A stretch of 64,000 nt of DNA from Gigaspora margarita. Lineage: Eukaryota > Glomeromycota > Glomeromycetes > Diversisporales > Gigasporaceae. Below the pieces are notes generated by a model, which searched no databases, had not been told where the DNA came from, and worked only from the letters and a program-made list of their open reading frames with translations. The stretch is from positions 362,259 to 426,258 of the forward strand of contig WTPW01000061.1 of assembly GCA_009809945.1 (NCBI GenBank). The letters are read 5' to 3'. The position numbers and the translations under genes are program-made. Shown piece after piece: positions 11,625 through 22,410 of the stretch. How positions within the stretch are numbered: the first letter of the stretch is position 1; every line of letters begins with the position of its first letter.

Positions 11625-12640
11625 AAGTTAATTAATTAAAAAAATAGTAAATATTTCATTGTAAACAAATTGGATAAAAGTAATAAAAGAATTTTATTCT
11701 CATACCTTACCTAGAGAAAAGGAGTGACTCTCCATGTTAATGAATTTAGAATTTTCCAAAAATAAAAGGGTGGCCAGGTTGGCATAAAAGCCTTTGCCAA
11801 TGAACCTGCAGCATATGTGGTAGTGAAAAGGCACTGCTGGGGGAGTGTTGAAACACCACAGACTGATGCAAAAGGCCTGCATTAATAAGTCTATGACATT
11901 GCGAATATCCAGGGTATATTCAGGTTTGTGTTGGTCTATGTATAGAAAATGCAATAAAAACATTAATATTAAGGGAATCCCAAAGATATAATATCAAATA
12001 AAAAAAAAATAAAAAAATACATCCATTAGTTAAAATATAATATAAGAACATCAAATTGTATAGCAATAAATAGAAAAACTTAAAATAAATATATAAGAAA
12101 TGCTCAGTCATAGAAGAAAATATTGTTTGAATGTCTTGGCTGAATATGAATACATGAAAGCTAAGATGAAGTTAAATCAGATAAGTATTATATTAGTTGT
12201 CCTTCATGTTGTTAAAACTAATACTCACCCCCTAGTTACTGTTTAACTGTGACATGATCAGAAAGATTCGTTATGATAGACAGAACAATCTAAGACTCCA
12301 AAACTGAATTTTTGAAGCGAACAAATTTCACAATAATACATAACATAATCACTTGTTAATTATCCCATCTGCGAATACATATTACACCATATCAATGCAT
12401 TAGATTCTGATCAATTGTCAACCTATACTAGAGACACTATTACTACAATTTCGAATTGCACTATTACTTATACTTTAATAGGCCAATATTTTGCTTCTAA
12501 CAAACTTGATTCACCTCGAGGAAATCTTGTTAGGGGGACAATTGAAGCTAAATCAAAGCAAGCCCAAATTTACTGTAAAAAAAAAAAATATATATATATA
12601 TATATATATTTAAATCTGACGTTAAAGTAAATTTAGCCCA
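11625..12640. other. Extra 1 kb between RNase H and integrase of the Gypsy element
   Basis: This stretch interrupts pol where a few dozen residues are expected. It shows no coding similarity and contains poly-A runs, a (TA)n tract at 12586-12608 and a slightly G+C-richer block at 11760-11900. A later insertion is likely, but I found no clean TIR or target duplication. Confidence 0.5.
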
Positions 12641-12644
12641 GGTA

Positions 12645-13882
12645 GTCAGTGTCCTGGCCAAACAAATATAGAACCCCTTCGATATTAGCACTAAAAGCTT
12701 ACTTGACAGAACAAAAGCTACCTCAAACATTCATGCCGCAGCAGCGATGCAGCATACAAGCACAATGTCAATTCTTCAAAGTAAAAGGAGGGTTAATTTA
12801 TAAAGGGTCATTCAGAAATATGAAGTTGAACCCATTCTATTTTTAACTCATACCCACCTGTTAGGAGGACATTTCGAAATAGAAATAATGTTTAATAAAA
12901 TCTGGGATAAATATTACTGCCCACAAATGTATACGGATATAAGAAAATATGTCAGAACATGTGATGCATGCCAATGATGGGGTAAGAATTTGGTGAAACC
13001 CTTATTACACCCAATTCCAGTAGAAGCACCATTTTTAAAATTGGAATTGACATTATAGGGCCTTACCTAGAATGGCCAGAGGGAATAAATACATAGTTGT
13101 AGCCACTGATTATATGACAAAATAGCCAGAGGCCAAGGCGATAAAAACCGCTAATCCCAACGAGGTGGCTGATTTTATTTATGAGGACATAGTGTGTCGA
13201 TATGGGTGTCCACAATATCTGTTGTCTGACCGGGGAACACATTTTAGAAACTCATTAATAGACGAATTTCTAAAAAGATTTAAGGTCAACCATCACTATT
13301 CAACCTGTATCACCCCAAACAAATCAGTTGGTTGAACGATTTAATAAGACTCTTTGTGAGTTCATAGCCAAACTAGTAGTTAATGTGTGAGATTGGGATC
13401 TCTTGATTTTCTCAATTCTGTTTGCATATTGAACAGCAAGACAAGATACTACTAAAATGACACCATTTTATCTTGTATATGGGAGAGAGGCACGTCTCCC
13501 AATTCATCTGAGTGATTCAGCAGAAGTATTGGAAGGGACATTCCTACAACGGCTATTTGAGTTAATCAAGGTTATACCACAATCCTGGACGGCCGCAGTA
13601 GAGAGAATTGAGGAGGCCCAAAAAGTAGCCAAAGAAAGATATGATCAGCAACTTAGGTCATTAGATAACTTAAAAAGGGGTGATAAAGTATTAGTTTACA
13701 AGGCCTCTCAAGAACATTCGAAGAGCTATAAACTTTATCCAAAGTGGAAAGAGCCTTTTGTTGTTCATAAAGTTTTGACAAAAGGGTTTTTTAAGCTTTG
13801 TACTACTGATAGGAATATCATTAAAACCCCCATAAATAGAAAGTTTTTAAAACAATATCATAGCAGGGAGAGTTGCACCTGA
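12645..13882 (+). pseudogene. Gypsy integrase, frame-broken
   Basis: A zinc-binding N-terminus is readable as HTHLLGGHFEIE...KYVRTCDACQ (H-H-C-C, 12850-12975). It is followed by the DDE core with VVATDYMTK, LSDRGTHFRNSL and LVERFNKTL (13095-13360), and by a C-terminal part, MTPFYLVYGREARLPIHL through GDKVLVYKASQEHSKSY and KWKEPFVVHKVL. The last resembles the GPY/F module with EPF in place of GPF. Stops at several tryptophan-like positions (for example TAG after TK) and frame changes kill the ORF. The longest open piece is 13457-13882. Confidence 0.85.
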
Positions 13883-13990
13883 TTAAATCAATGAAGTATA
13901 AAGTTGCCTTATTTTTTTTATATACATGTATTAGTGGTTATGAGGCAATTAAAATTTATGCATGAAATGCATAAAATAAGTGTGGCTGAG

Positions 13991-14537
13991 TGTCACAGAT
14001 AAACATGATATTTGAGGATAATTATTAATCTGTATACTGCACCACATTTCATATGACAATTAATTAACAATGCATTACTGACAATCATTGATTGACAATG
14101 CATATTAGCAGTTCACAACCAACCATGATATAATGAATTGTGCATAATCGATCAGTCATGCTCAGGGCTCAGCGTATAGCAGAATGATTTAGAAACCATT
14201 TAATTTATCGCATAATAAACATATTATGATAGCATCGTAGATAGGGTATCGTATGATTTTAATAAGTAGTTTCCATAATGTTCTATAAAGTTGGATTAGT
14301 GATTCCCATAATATTTGTAAAGTATAAAAGAAGGATTGTTTTACCTCTTAGAAAGGGTATTAATCTTCGGATTATATATCTCATTACTTAATATATAAAG
14401 ATAATAAAGTCAAATTACCCTTATACCCCTATTTTCATCTTAAATCAGATTAAATCACCAAGTCACGCCTCTGGCGAGTCACCTATTTGTCTTAAATTGT
14501 ATTGTTTAATAAAAATCGTCCAATTCTTTCTGTAACA
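13991..14537 (+). repeat. 3' LTR of the Gypsy element
   Basis: 547 bp, TATAAAAG at 14323-14330. It differs from the 5' LTR by small insertions (near 14085-14105 and 14245) and about 30 substitutions, mostly transitions. The bases before it (AAAATAAGTGTGGCTGAG) are only weakly purine-rich, so the polypurine tract is not convincing. Confidence 0.9.
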
Positions 14538-14857
14538 GTATAGATCATTACCTGCTTTAACTTGTATATTAATGATATCAAAAATATCAAAGATATCAGA
14601 TATTTTATATATATCAGATATATCAGATATATCAGGTATATTGAATATAACAAATGTAGGCAACCTTGTTAGTACTTGAGAATTTTGTCACAACACAGTA
14701 ATGTAAAAAATATAAATACACAACCTTTTTTCATTCGAAATAAAGCTAACTCATTGGAGTTCAAAATCTTCAAAAAAAGAGTAAAATTGTTAAAGTTCCA
14801 ATTGTTTCATTTGAGATCCTGATTGTAGTTAGAAAAGTAGTTATGCTTATCTTTGAA

Positions 14858-15123
14858 TAGGGTTCCGCAATTCAATTCGATTCGATTTGATTCGATCAAA
14901 TATTTGATCTCAAATCAAATTCAAATACAGAAATTTCAAATCAAATCAAATTCAAATTGACAAAATATTCGATTCGATTCGAAAATATTTAATAAAAATT
15001 ACAAATATATTTGATTTGATTTGATTTGATTTGATCAAATCAAATTCAAATCAAGAGCTTATTTGATTCGATCAAATTCAAATATGCCTAATATTCGATT
15101 TGATTTGACTTTGAGGAACCCTA
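14858..15123. mobile_element. hAT-type MITE E (TTTGAATTTGAT-rich)
   Basis: Ends TAGGGTTCCGCAATTC and GACTTTGAGGAACCCTA are inverted repeats, flanked by TCTTTGAA (14850-14857) and TCTTTGAG (15124-15131). The body is almost entirely short words of the TTTGATTTGA / TCAAATCAAA type in both orientations. A second member (F) sits at 43541-43825. Their ends resemble those of the hAT element G (TAGAGTTCCTCA). Confidence 0.8.
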
Positions 15124-15390
15124 TCTTTGAGAAACCAAATTATCATATTTCTAAAATTCTCTTTCGTAATAATCAAATCAGATCAGAAATTACATCTGAA
15201 ACCCTTTATTGCTCAAGTTACATTACTATCGGCAAAACTGAATACTATAACCCTGTCGACTATACTAAGTGACAATTGAAAGTAGTAGATTAGTAACATT
15301 CAACTAAAAACTAAAAAATAAACATTAATATTCACAGAAACATATACTTATCTGATTTTGGAACTGCCACAGCAAGACCTTAAGTCCAAT

Positions 15391-15572
15391 TACATTACCC
15401 CTCTCCTCTCAGGGGGGAGGAGTGGTTCATATAGTAAAATTTTAAAATCTTCAAAAAAAAATTTCCTGGTTTGTTCTGTAATTATATAAAAATTTTTCAA
15501 AATATTCCGTAGTCCTATGTATATCTATCTAAAATTTTTTTACTATGAAGATCTAAGGAGAGGGGTAATATA
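15391..15572. mobile_element. Small TIR element with CATTACCCCTCTCC ends
   Basis: CATTACCCCTCTCCT on the left and AGGAGAGGGGTAATAT on the right are inverted. The flanks give TA or a similar 2-bp duplication at most. The 5' part has an internal palindrome CTCTCAGGGGGGAGG. It is non-coding, a Tc1/mariner-type MITE if the TA is real. Confidence 0.5.
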
Positions 15573-16009
15573 AAACAAATAATCTACTTGTTCTGGCCTT
15601 TCTAGTCAAAGCTTGGCATGGGTAATGAATGTAAACTCATGTTCACTGCAATAATGGTGTGGATTAACTATTTAAATATAAATTTACATAAGTATCAATA
15701 TAAGATGAGCAAGCTAATTGCATATAAAGTAATATTTTGTAAAGAATTTTTATTTGTTAAGGCATATGGAGGTTTCATCAGTGAAATCAAGCTCTTTTTT
15801 TTTTTAAAAAAAACATTTACTGATCCTTTGCTCTCCACAAACAAACCATCACATGTGTAATGTACACATAATTTTATATGAACGTGCCATTTTATATGTT
15901 GTATTATTAGGTGCTACCCTTTGCTGTAATGTCCATTGTGATGGGTAAAATTTGAGGGCATAGCAAAAGCTAAAATTGGGCTGTGCTAAATTCTATTTTT
16001 TTTTTATTA

Positions 16010-16207
16010 GTTGAAATTTTTGTGACAGATTGGCAGTAATGAATTAAAATCAAAAATATAGAAAGATACTTGAAAGTTTCTTAGAATTTTAAGTATTGAA
16101 AGATACTTGTTGAAATTTTTGTGACAGATTGGCAGTAATGAATTAAAATCAAAAATATAAAAAGATACTTGAAAGTTTCTTAGAATTTTAAGTACTGAAA
16201 GATACTT
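16010..16207. repeat. Tandem duplication, two 99-bp units plus a degenerate third
   Basis: GTTGAAATTTTTGTGACAGA starts each unit (16010 and 16109). The units are nearly identical, which suggests a recent duplication. A third, shorter and more divergent part (AAAGATACTTAAAAGTTTC) follows to about 16280. Confidence 0.8.
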
Positions 16208-16661
16208 AAAAGTTTCAAGTATAGAAGATTCTTAAAAAGTTCTAAATATAGAAAGCTTCGTAAAAGTTTTAAGAAAAGATTCTTTTCAATCATTTTTTAG
16301 TATATAAAAGAAAGTATATAATAGCTCAAAGTTTGCCTCAAAATAAAGTAATTCAGTAGAGTTAAACTCATTAGAGTACTATAAAAAATTTTATTACAAA
16401 CTTCAGTTGTTATTCAGTGACTTGCAGCATGTTTTCATGGAAAAGCCATTGTGGTTTATATTGGTAATGGCATAAAGTGAATTAGTTGTATTAAAGGTAT
16501 CATAATTTCTATCGTGAATTTTATAAAAAATTCTGTTACAAACTTACCCGAAAAATAATCTGTTTTAAGGTTGAGTTTGTATCAAATTATTGTAGCTTCT
16601 ATCAAAAATTACTGTAAAAATTTTCATGCAAAACTTGCTCATTATTCTATTAATAATAGTA

Positions 16662-16919
16662 TGGGCTGCCATTAATAGAAATAAGGCAGATCAACATTTT
16701 AAAAAAAATTAATACTTTAACTTTCACACTCATATCTCATTGAATATCGAAGCTATATTGATGATTTAATAGTCAAAAGAAAGTCCACATTCTAAGCTTT
16801 CTTAAGAATATTAAATTATCAAGATAGCTTCAATATTCAATAAGATATGAGCTGTGAAAGTAAAGGTATTAATTTTTTTTATGATATCGATCTGCTTTGT
16901 TTCTATTGACAGCAGCCCA
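16662..16919. mobile_element. Foldback MITE with TGGGCTGC ends and TA duplication
   Basis: The arms from TGGGCTGCCATTAATAGAAA and TTTCTATTGACAGCAGCCCA pair over about 110 bases each. TA borders both sides (16660-16661, 16920-16921). Long arms plus TA suggest a Tc1/mariner-type or unclassified foldback element. Confidence 0.65.
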
Positions 16920-17738
16920 TATGTGGGTGGATGCCTTGCTAACACATGTTATTAACGTTATCATATCTCAGTTAATTTCAATGATGCAAATGTGCACATA
17001 ATGAACAGAAGTCTTTTATTAAATTTCAAAGATATGCATGTAACGATTGAATGTCATTTTTTTTAATATAAATACATAGTTGATAATAGATCAATTACAA
17101 ATTATACCAAATTTTTATGTAATTAGCATGCAAATGAATATAATTACCAATTTAAATAGTATTATCACTTAAATTTTCTCACAGTCTGACCATAGTTTTT
17201 GGATATATCAAATCATAAATAGCTGAATATTTTTTTATTATTACGATAATTTTTCTACAATAGTGCTTAGCTTAGCACAGCTCAATATAGCACAGCTCAA
17301 TAGTTGTAATACTTAAGGCTGCTTTTTTTATGCATTTTTTTTTGCTTAAATAAGTTAGTAAGATTAGCTAATTGCTTCAATTAGAGTAAATGGAGAAATT
17401 TGATTTTCACAAACTTGAGTGCATCGTTTTACTGTGTTAAAGATCAAAAAATTTATCCAGTAAATTAATTATATAGAGAATATTCTATACCATTAACCAT
17501 AATGTTAGCTTTGTATTATATATAATTAATCATCAGTTGTATCAGATTCGCATCATAAATTGTGATCTACATGCAGGTTATATGCAAAAAATCTTAACTC
17601 CTTCCAGAAACAAATGAATGAAAATCATTACTCCTACCAAAAAAGGATTTTGTGAAAATCATTATAGTGGACATCAAAAAAGTTGAACAATACCATCCCT
17701 CCACATTTCATGTTGCACATTCCATGCGATCATACTGG

Positions 17739-17740
<2 letters not shown>

Positions 17741-17776
<36 letters not shown>
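17741..17776. repeat. (AAT)n microsatellite
   Basis: About twelve units, bordered by the same module found beside the 7200 run (CAATCCTGCAAGCTTGAGAACC). Confidence 0.8.
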
Positions 17777-17777
<1 letters not shown>

Positions 17778-20071
17778 CAATCCTGCAAGCTTGAGAACCT
17801 CTTTTGAATAGAATAATAAAATAATTATTTTAAACCCACCCACAGACTGATGAATATTTTGTAAATAAAAAAAAACCAAAATCTGAAAATTCATGATTTT
17901 ATTGGCTATTGGTTTCTGAAGCCAGTTTTAGAAGTTTCGCTCTAGCCCAAAAACTGGTGTTGCACTCAAACCACCTCTAAATCAGTTCAGTGAACTGGGG
18001 TTAAAATAATTGAAAGCCTCACATTTTAAAAAATTGAACGTGAGCGTGTATAGAGGTTTTGATATGATTTGCTTTTACAAAAGAGGCAAACAGCTAAATG
18101 TATATGAAGATACAGATAGACATATCAGTTTATCAATAAAACTATAACTACTTTTACTGACAATAGATAACGTAAGAACTATCGCAGTAATCACATGAGC
18201 AAGATTGTTAAATCACTTAACAATAACAATCGATTATACACATGTATGAAGACATGAGTATTGGTTTTCTGTTAATTGGTGTATAAAGATACTAATAGTT
18301 TATTTATTTGATTGAGTTGTAGAGAACTATCGATTTTTCAGTAGGAGTATCAGTGATATTAATACATGAAATAATATATAAAAAAATGATCATATCTATC
18401 AATTATAATGCATCGATTCTATCGATTAGTTATGCTTGATCCAATATAACTGATAGATATGATGGGTTTAATAATTAAAAAATAAATAAAATAAAAAATA
18501 TAACTTCTATTAATACTAGATTTATTAAATTTACTAGATATTTTAGATTCTTTAGTATCTCTAGATTCGTGCTATACTAACATAATCACATGTATAATAG
18601 GCATTAATTGATATGTGACTATAGCAATATCGGGTCTAATACTAGTAAAGCCCATCTCTTTTTATGCAATAAATCTAAATTTTAAGATCCTACCTATTTC
18701 TGAAATCCACTTTCACCTATCTTTTATATGGTGTTTAGTGGTTATTGATTTTGAAAATTGTGGATGTTTCACTAATTTCAGAGGTTTTGGAAGTTTTTTG
18801 AGGTTTTGACCTGTTTCAGAAGTTCGTAAGTTTCAGATTTGGGGCATCTGGTGAAACTAGGTTTCGGAAGTTTCACAAGTTTTACCTAGCTGAACCGAAC
18901 ATTTCAGTTAAAACACTGGTTCAAATGAACTCAAACCAGGTTTGTTTTATCCCACTATGGGTTCAAATGAACCCAAGCTGAGTTCACTTGCCCCACTTCA
19001 GGTTCAAATAAACCCAAGCTATGTTATTTGGTTCCACTTTAGAATTTATAAAAACAACTATAACTCAAATTCTATATTAAAATTAGTCTGCTTTGTGCAG
19101 TATGGGCAGTCTTTATGAAATCTTCTGCTTATCAGGCTAATCCATGCGATCTGTTTTAAATATAGCATCATCTATACTAAGCCCCTTTGACCAATCAGTT
19201 ACAGCTATAGCCGATCACAAACAGCTATAACTGTAACTGTACCTATCCCTAGACTGGACTCATATAAACTTGTGACTCATGAATTAAACTCAGAATGTGC
19301 TTGAATATGCTCAAATCATATGTTCAAATTACTTTATCCAAATTATTTGAATCATGAAAATTAATTATTTAATTATTGTAGATGAATTACAAAAGCAAAT
19401 ATATTATTTATTTATAAATGAAATTTCTGATATTTCAAATTACAAGTTGTAAAGTAATTAAAAGCAGATATAGCACAAAACATATTATTTATTCATAAGC
19501 TGGAAATATTGTATCAAATAATCATAATTCTCTTTAAAAACAGCATTTCATCCACTAAACTTTTGCGAGTAGTTGAAATTAAATTCTGCTGAATTAATTT
19601 ATATTCATTTTCAGTTCTAGTAAATTGGTTTTTAATAGTATCACTAGGTCAACAAGAAATTATTTTTCAATATCTTATACTTGCAAACAAGATGATTAAT
19701 TAAATTTGAAGTTGTTGAACTATCATGATATTCGCAATCACATTCCTTTTCATCATCTATAATAATTTGACAGGTCACAGTCAAACTTTTATTATTTTTT
19801 TTAAAGTAGTCCAGACAATACTTTATGTCAACTTTTGAGCCTATAAATAGTTGTGTTTTACAAATTTTTTTGTTAAAGGATCCTTCCTTGATATTGTCAT
19901 TTGCTATAATTATTACAAACTTTATTAATGCAAATTATTAATCAATTTTTTAATGTGGTCACTATAATTAATTAATTTGCAAGTAACTTGTGAGTTAAGT
20001 TTTTATAATTGAGGAGTGATAATTTGAATTATTAGAGTCACGAGTTGATGAGTCCAGTCACTAATCTCGCT

Positions 20072-20458
20072 CTTTTAATCAATTATGTACTAATATAAAG
20101 TATCTTAACATAGTATATTACGGTATATTTGTCTGAACTTGTATTGCCATACAATATCAATTTGCCTATTTTAAAAGAGTCTCTATTATTTCACAACAAC
20201 ACTTTTCCAAAAAATAAAATCCAAACAAAAATTAACTGGAACTAATCTAATTCCAATACATATGGGCAGATCTTGATAATTTCAGGATAATCAAATGTGA
20301 TTATTCAAAATTAATCTATATATAATATATAAATACAGTCAAAATATAAACCAGTCACATATTCTACTTTACTGCTGAGATACGTGTTTTTGTGATATTT
20401 TGTTTGATCAGAGTTTGATTAACTATTACTAAATGAGGGGGTCATCTAAAGCCAGGTG
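20072..20458. other. A/T-rich spacer between hAT stacks A and O
   Basis: No gene seen. ATGGGCAGATC at 20264 and GGATCTGCCCAAT near 23215 are an inverted pair around element O, so O may itself sit in an older TIR element whose duplication is no longer readable. Confidence 0.35.
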
Positions 20459-21461
20459 CATTCACGCAGAGATAGTAAATGATCTGGCCATTTACCAATT
20501 TTTTCAAATGATCTCAAATGATCTCAAAATAACTGTTCATTTATGGTCATTCAAATTTTGGTTATTTGAAAATAACTCATAACCAAATGACTATAGCTAT
20601 TTCCAAATGACTGTGGTCATTTGGTCATTAGTTTATTTTGCATAGAGTTGACATTTTACTGATCATGAAAACTTGTATAATACATGTTTTTAAATAATAT
20701 ATATGTTCCTATCATTTTTTAATTTACGTTGATTATTTGGGGTCATTTGGTCATTAGGTCATTAGGCCATTTTGAATAAAGTTGACATCCTACTAGTGAT
20801 ATTAAATGGCCTGAAATAAGCTAAATGACTCAAATGACCAATGACCAGTCATTGGGTCATTTCAAAAATGAAATGACCTATTGGGTCATTTGAATTTTAT
20901 TGGTGAAAATAACAATTAATTAAAACTTGATTAAATTATGAAATTCAAAGTCAACAATAATTCAAAATATTAAATATTTAATACTCACACTAAGATTTGG
21001 TCTATTTATAATCTTTTAAGTTTATTTACTAAAGTTCTCAAAAGTAATATTTACCTTTAAACAAAAGCTGGATTGCCCTGTGCTAAATTACCATGATTGA
21101 ATTCAAAAACTCTGTGATTATATGCGTTAAGAATCTTAGCCATCAATTTTAATCCTGTGATCTTGTATTAGAGCCTTATGATATAATCTAAGCTCTATTC
21201 GACCCTAGTTACTCAGATCAAGTCTATCCATGCCTCAATCAAAGCCTTACCATTGTTAGAGTAGTTTAGTTGATTTTAGTTAGTCTTACTAGTGTATAGT
21301 TGTGATACTTACATGGAGGTTCATTTAGCCTCTCACAACGTATATATATAATGAGATTATGATACATATCAAAAATATATTAGGTATTGTGCAAAAGAAA
21401 ATTTTTAATTAATTAAATTAAATTAGTAAAAACTTCCCATTTGAAGTCAAATTTATTCATT

Positions 21462-21659
21462 TATATGTTGTGCATTAGATTGAAACTTGCATCAGATTGA
21501 ATCTAACGCACGTCAGATACTATTATTTGACTAGCATTAAATGATTGGCAACAACTGGTCTAAACTAACTTATAACTTTACCATAATTTTACCCTAACTC
21601 TAATCTAATTTAGGCCAGGTTTTATCTGACGCAAGAATTGATCTAATGCACAACATATA
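21462..21659. mobile_element. TA-flanked MITE Q
   Basis: TATATGTTGTGCATTAGAT (21462-21480) and its exact inverse at 21641-21659 bound about 200 bases. TA at the outermost bases can be read as the target duplication. Non-coding, nested in O. Confidence 0.65.
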
Positions 21660-22131
21660 CATTTGAATTTAATATGACATGTTAACATATTACCTAGCAT
21701 ATTAACATGCTTTCTAATACTACTAAGCCCAACACGTTGATGCATTTTACTTATAAGATTGGTTAATACAAACCAAAAAAGGATTTCTAATTTTGTAAAT
21801 AAACTAAGTGTGTGAGATAAAATTTAAGGTTAGGATCTTAAAGTTAGAGACTATAGAGTTAGAGTAATTCTTACAATATTTAAGATTTTATTCTATCATT
21901 TGCACCAAGATCGATTTAAATATTAGTTTCACTTTTTTCTTCTTTTGCACATGTCAGATTCTTCATCAGGCTGATATGGAATAGTTACATTTTGTACTCT
22001 CCGATTGGCTATTTCCTCTCTAGAAGTTTGCATTATCTGTGAAATGAGTAGATGCCATATTGACATGCTATCTAGAATTTTATAATTCTTACCCTTAACA
22101 CGTATCGTACTAACATGTTAATGGGTGATTG

Positions 22132-22410
22132 CAGTGTTGTACATTTTGGCTGTCCACAGCCTTTTTTGGCTTGTCCACGTCCAAAATTGTCCAAATGTCC
22201 AAGATTGTCCAAAGCTTGTCCAGGCTTTAATAATTAATAAATCTATCTAAAAATATATAACTATATATTTTTTTAGGTGCTGAACACATTCCAGTTAAAA
22301 TTAAAATAGGTTATCTTAATAAAATTTTAAGTAATTTTACTTTATTTAATTGTACAAAATTGTCCAAAATTGTCCAAGTCATTGTCCAAGGCTGTCCCGT
22401 GACAACACTG
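22132..22410. mobile_element. hAT-type MITE P with TTGTCCAA subterminal repeats
   Basis: CAGTGTTGT...ACAACACTG ends with the perfect 8-bp duplication GGTGATTG (22124-22131, 22411-22418). The body repeats TGTCCAAAATTGTCCAA at both ends. It is nested inside O. At 279 bp it is a compact, well-preserved MITE and thus likely young. Confidence 0.85.

Larger units (their letters stand above)
7715..14537 (+). mobile_element. Ty3/Gypsy LTR retrotransposon, full-length but decayed
   Basis: Two LTRs (7715-8232 and 13991-14537) start TGTCAC and end GTAACA, with a 4-bp duplication GTAT outside (7711-7714, 14538-14541). The order gag - protease - RT - RNase H - integrase with a zinc-binding H2C2 region and a chromodomain-free C-terminus is Ty3/Gypsy order. 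Frameshifts, stops and an extra stretch of about 1 kb between RNase H and integrase show that it is inactive. It lies within hAT element D, so it arrived later than D. Confidence 0.9.
15132..18330. other. Gene-free interior of element D
   Basis: A/T-rich sequence with no credible coding region. Apart from the MITEs listed separately, I see direct duplications, the microsatellite at 17741-17776, and AGCACAGCTCAATA repeats near 17273-17300. Confidence 0.5.
7031..18918. mobile_element. hAT-like element D carrying a Gypsy retrotransposon
   Basis: The left end CAGTGTTTCAACTGAA and the right end TTCAGTTAAAACACTG are near-perfect inverted repeats. The 8-bp duplication GTTCAAAT is exact (7023-7030, 18919-18926). 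The subterminal words GGCGAAAC and GTTTCGGAAG resemble those in C, so C and D are probably relatives. Most of its 11.9 kb is later insertions: the Gypsy element, MITEs at 14858, 15391 and 16662, and simple repeats. No hAT transposase is visible. Confidence 0.75.
4866..19251. mobile_element. hAT-like element B inserted into the TIR of A
   Basis: The left end TAGGGATGGGTTCAGT and the right end ACTGTACCTATCCCTA (inverted) are flanked by GACTGGAC on both sides (4858-4865, 19252-19259). The direct match extends to 10 bp because neighbouring bases coincide. Stripped of C and D, B is about 0.75 kb and non-coding. Its body consists mainly of a minisatellite of roughly 43 bp around GGGTTCAAATGAGCCCAAGC. 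Confidence 0.75.
4854..20063. mobile_element. hAT-like element A, outermost shell of a nested stack
   Basis: The ends form an imperfect inverted repeat: left TAGAGACTGGAC continued across the B insertion by TCAT, right ...ATGAGTCCAGTCACTA. They are flanked by a perfect 8-bp direct duplication ATCTCGCT (4846-4853 and 20064-20071). 8-bp duplications and TIRs starting TAG-N-G are hAT hallmarks. Without the B insertion the element would be about 0.8 kb, non-autonomous and coding-free. Its left TIR was used as the target by B. Confidence 0.75.

Noticed and set aside
11770-11900. Possible structured RNA in the G+C-richer block in the Gypsy insert
   Set aside because: No tRNA-like cloverleaf, snoRNA boxes or 5S motifs could be found by eye.
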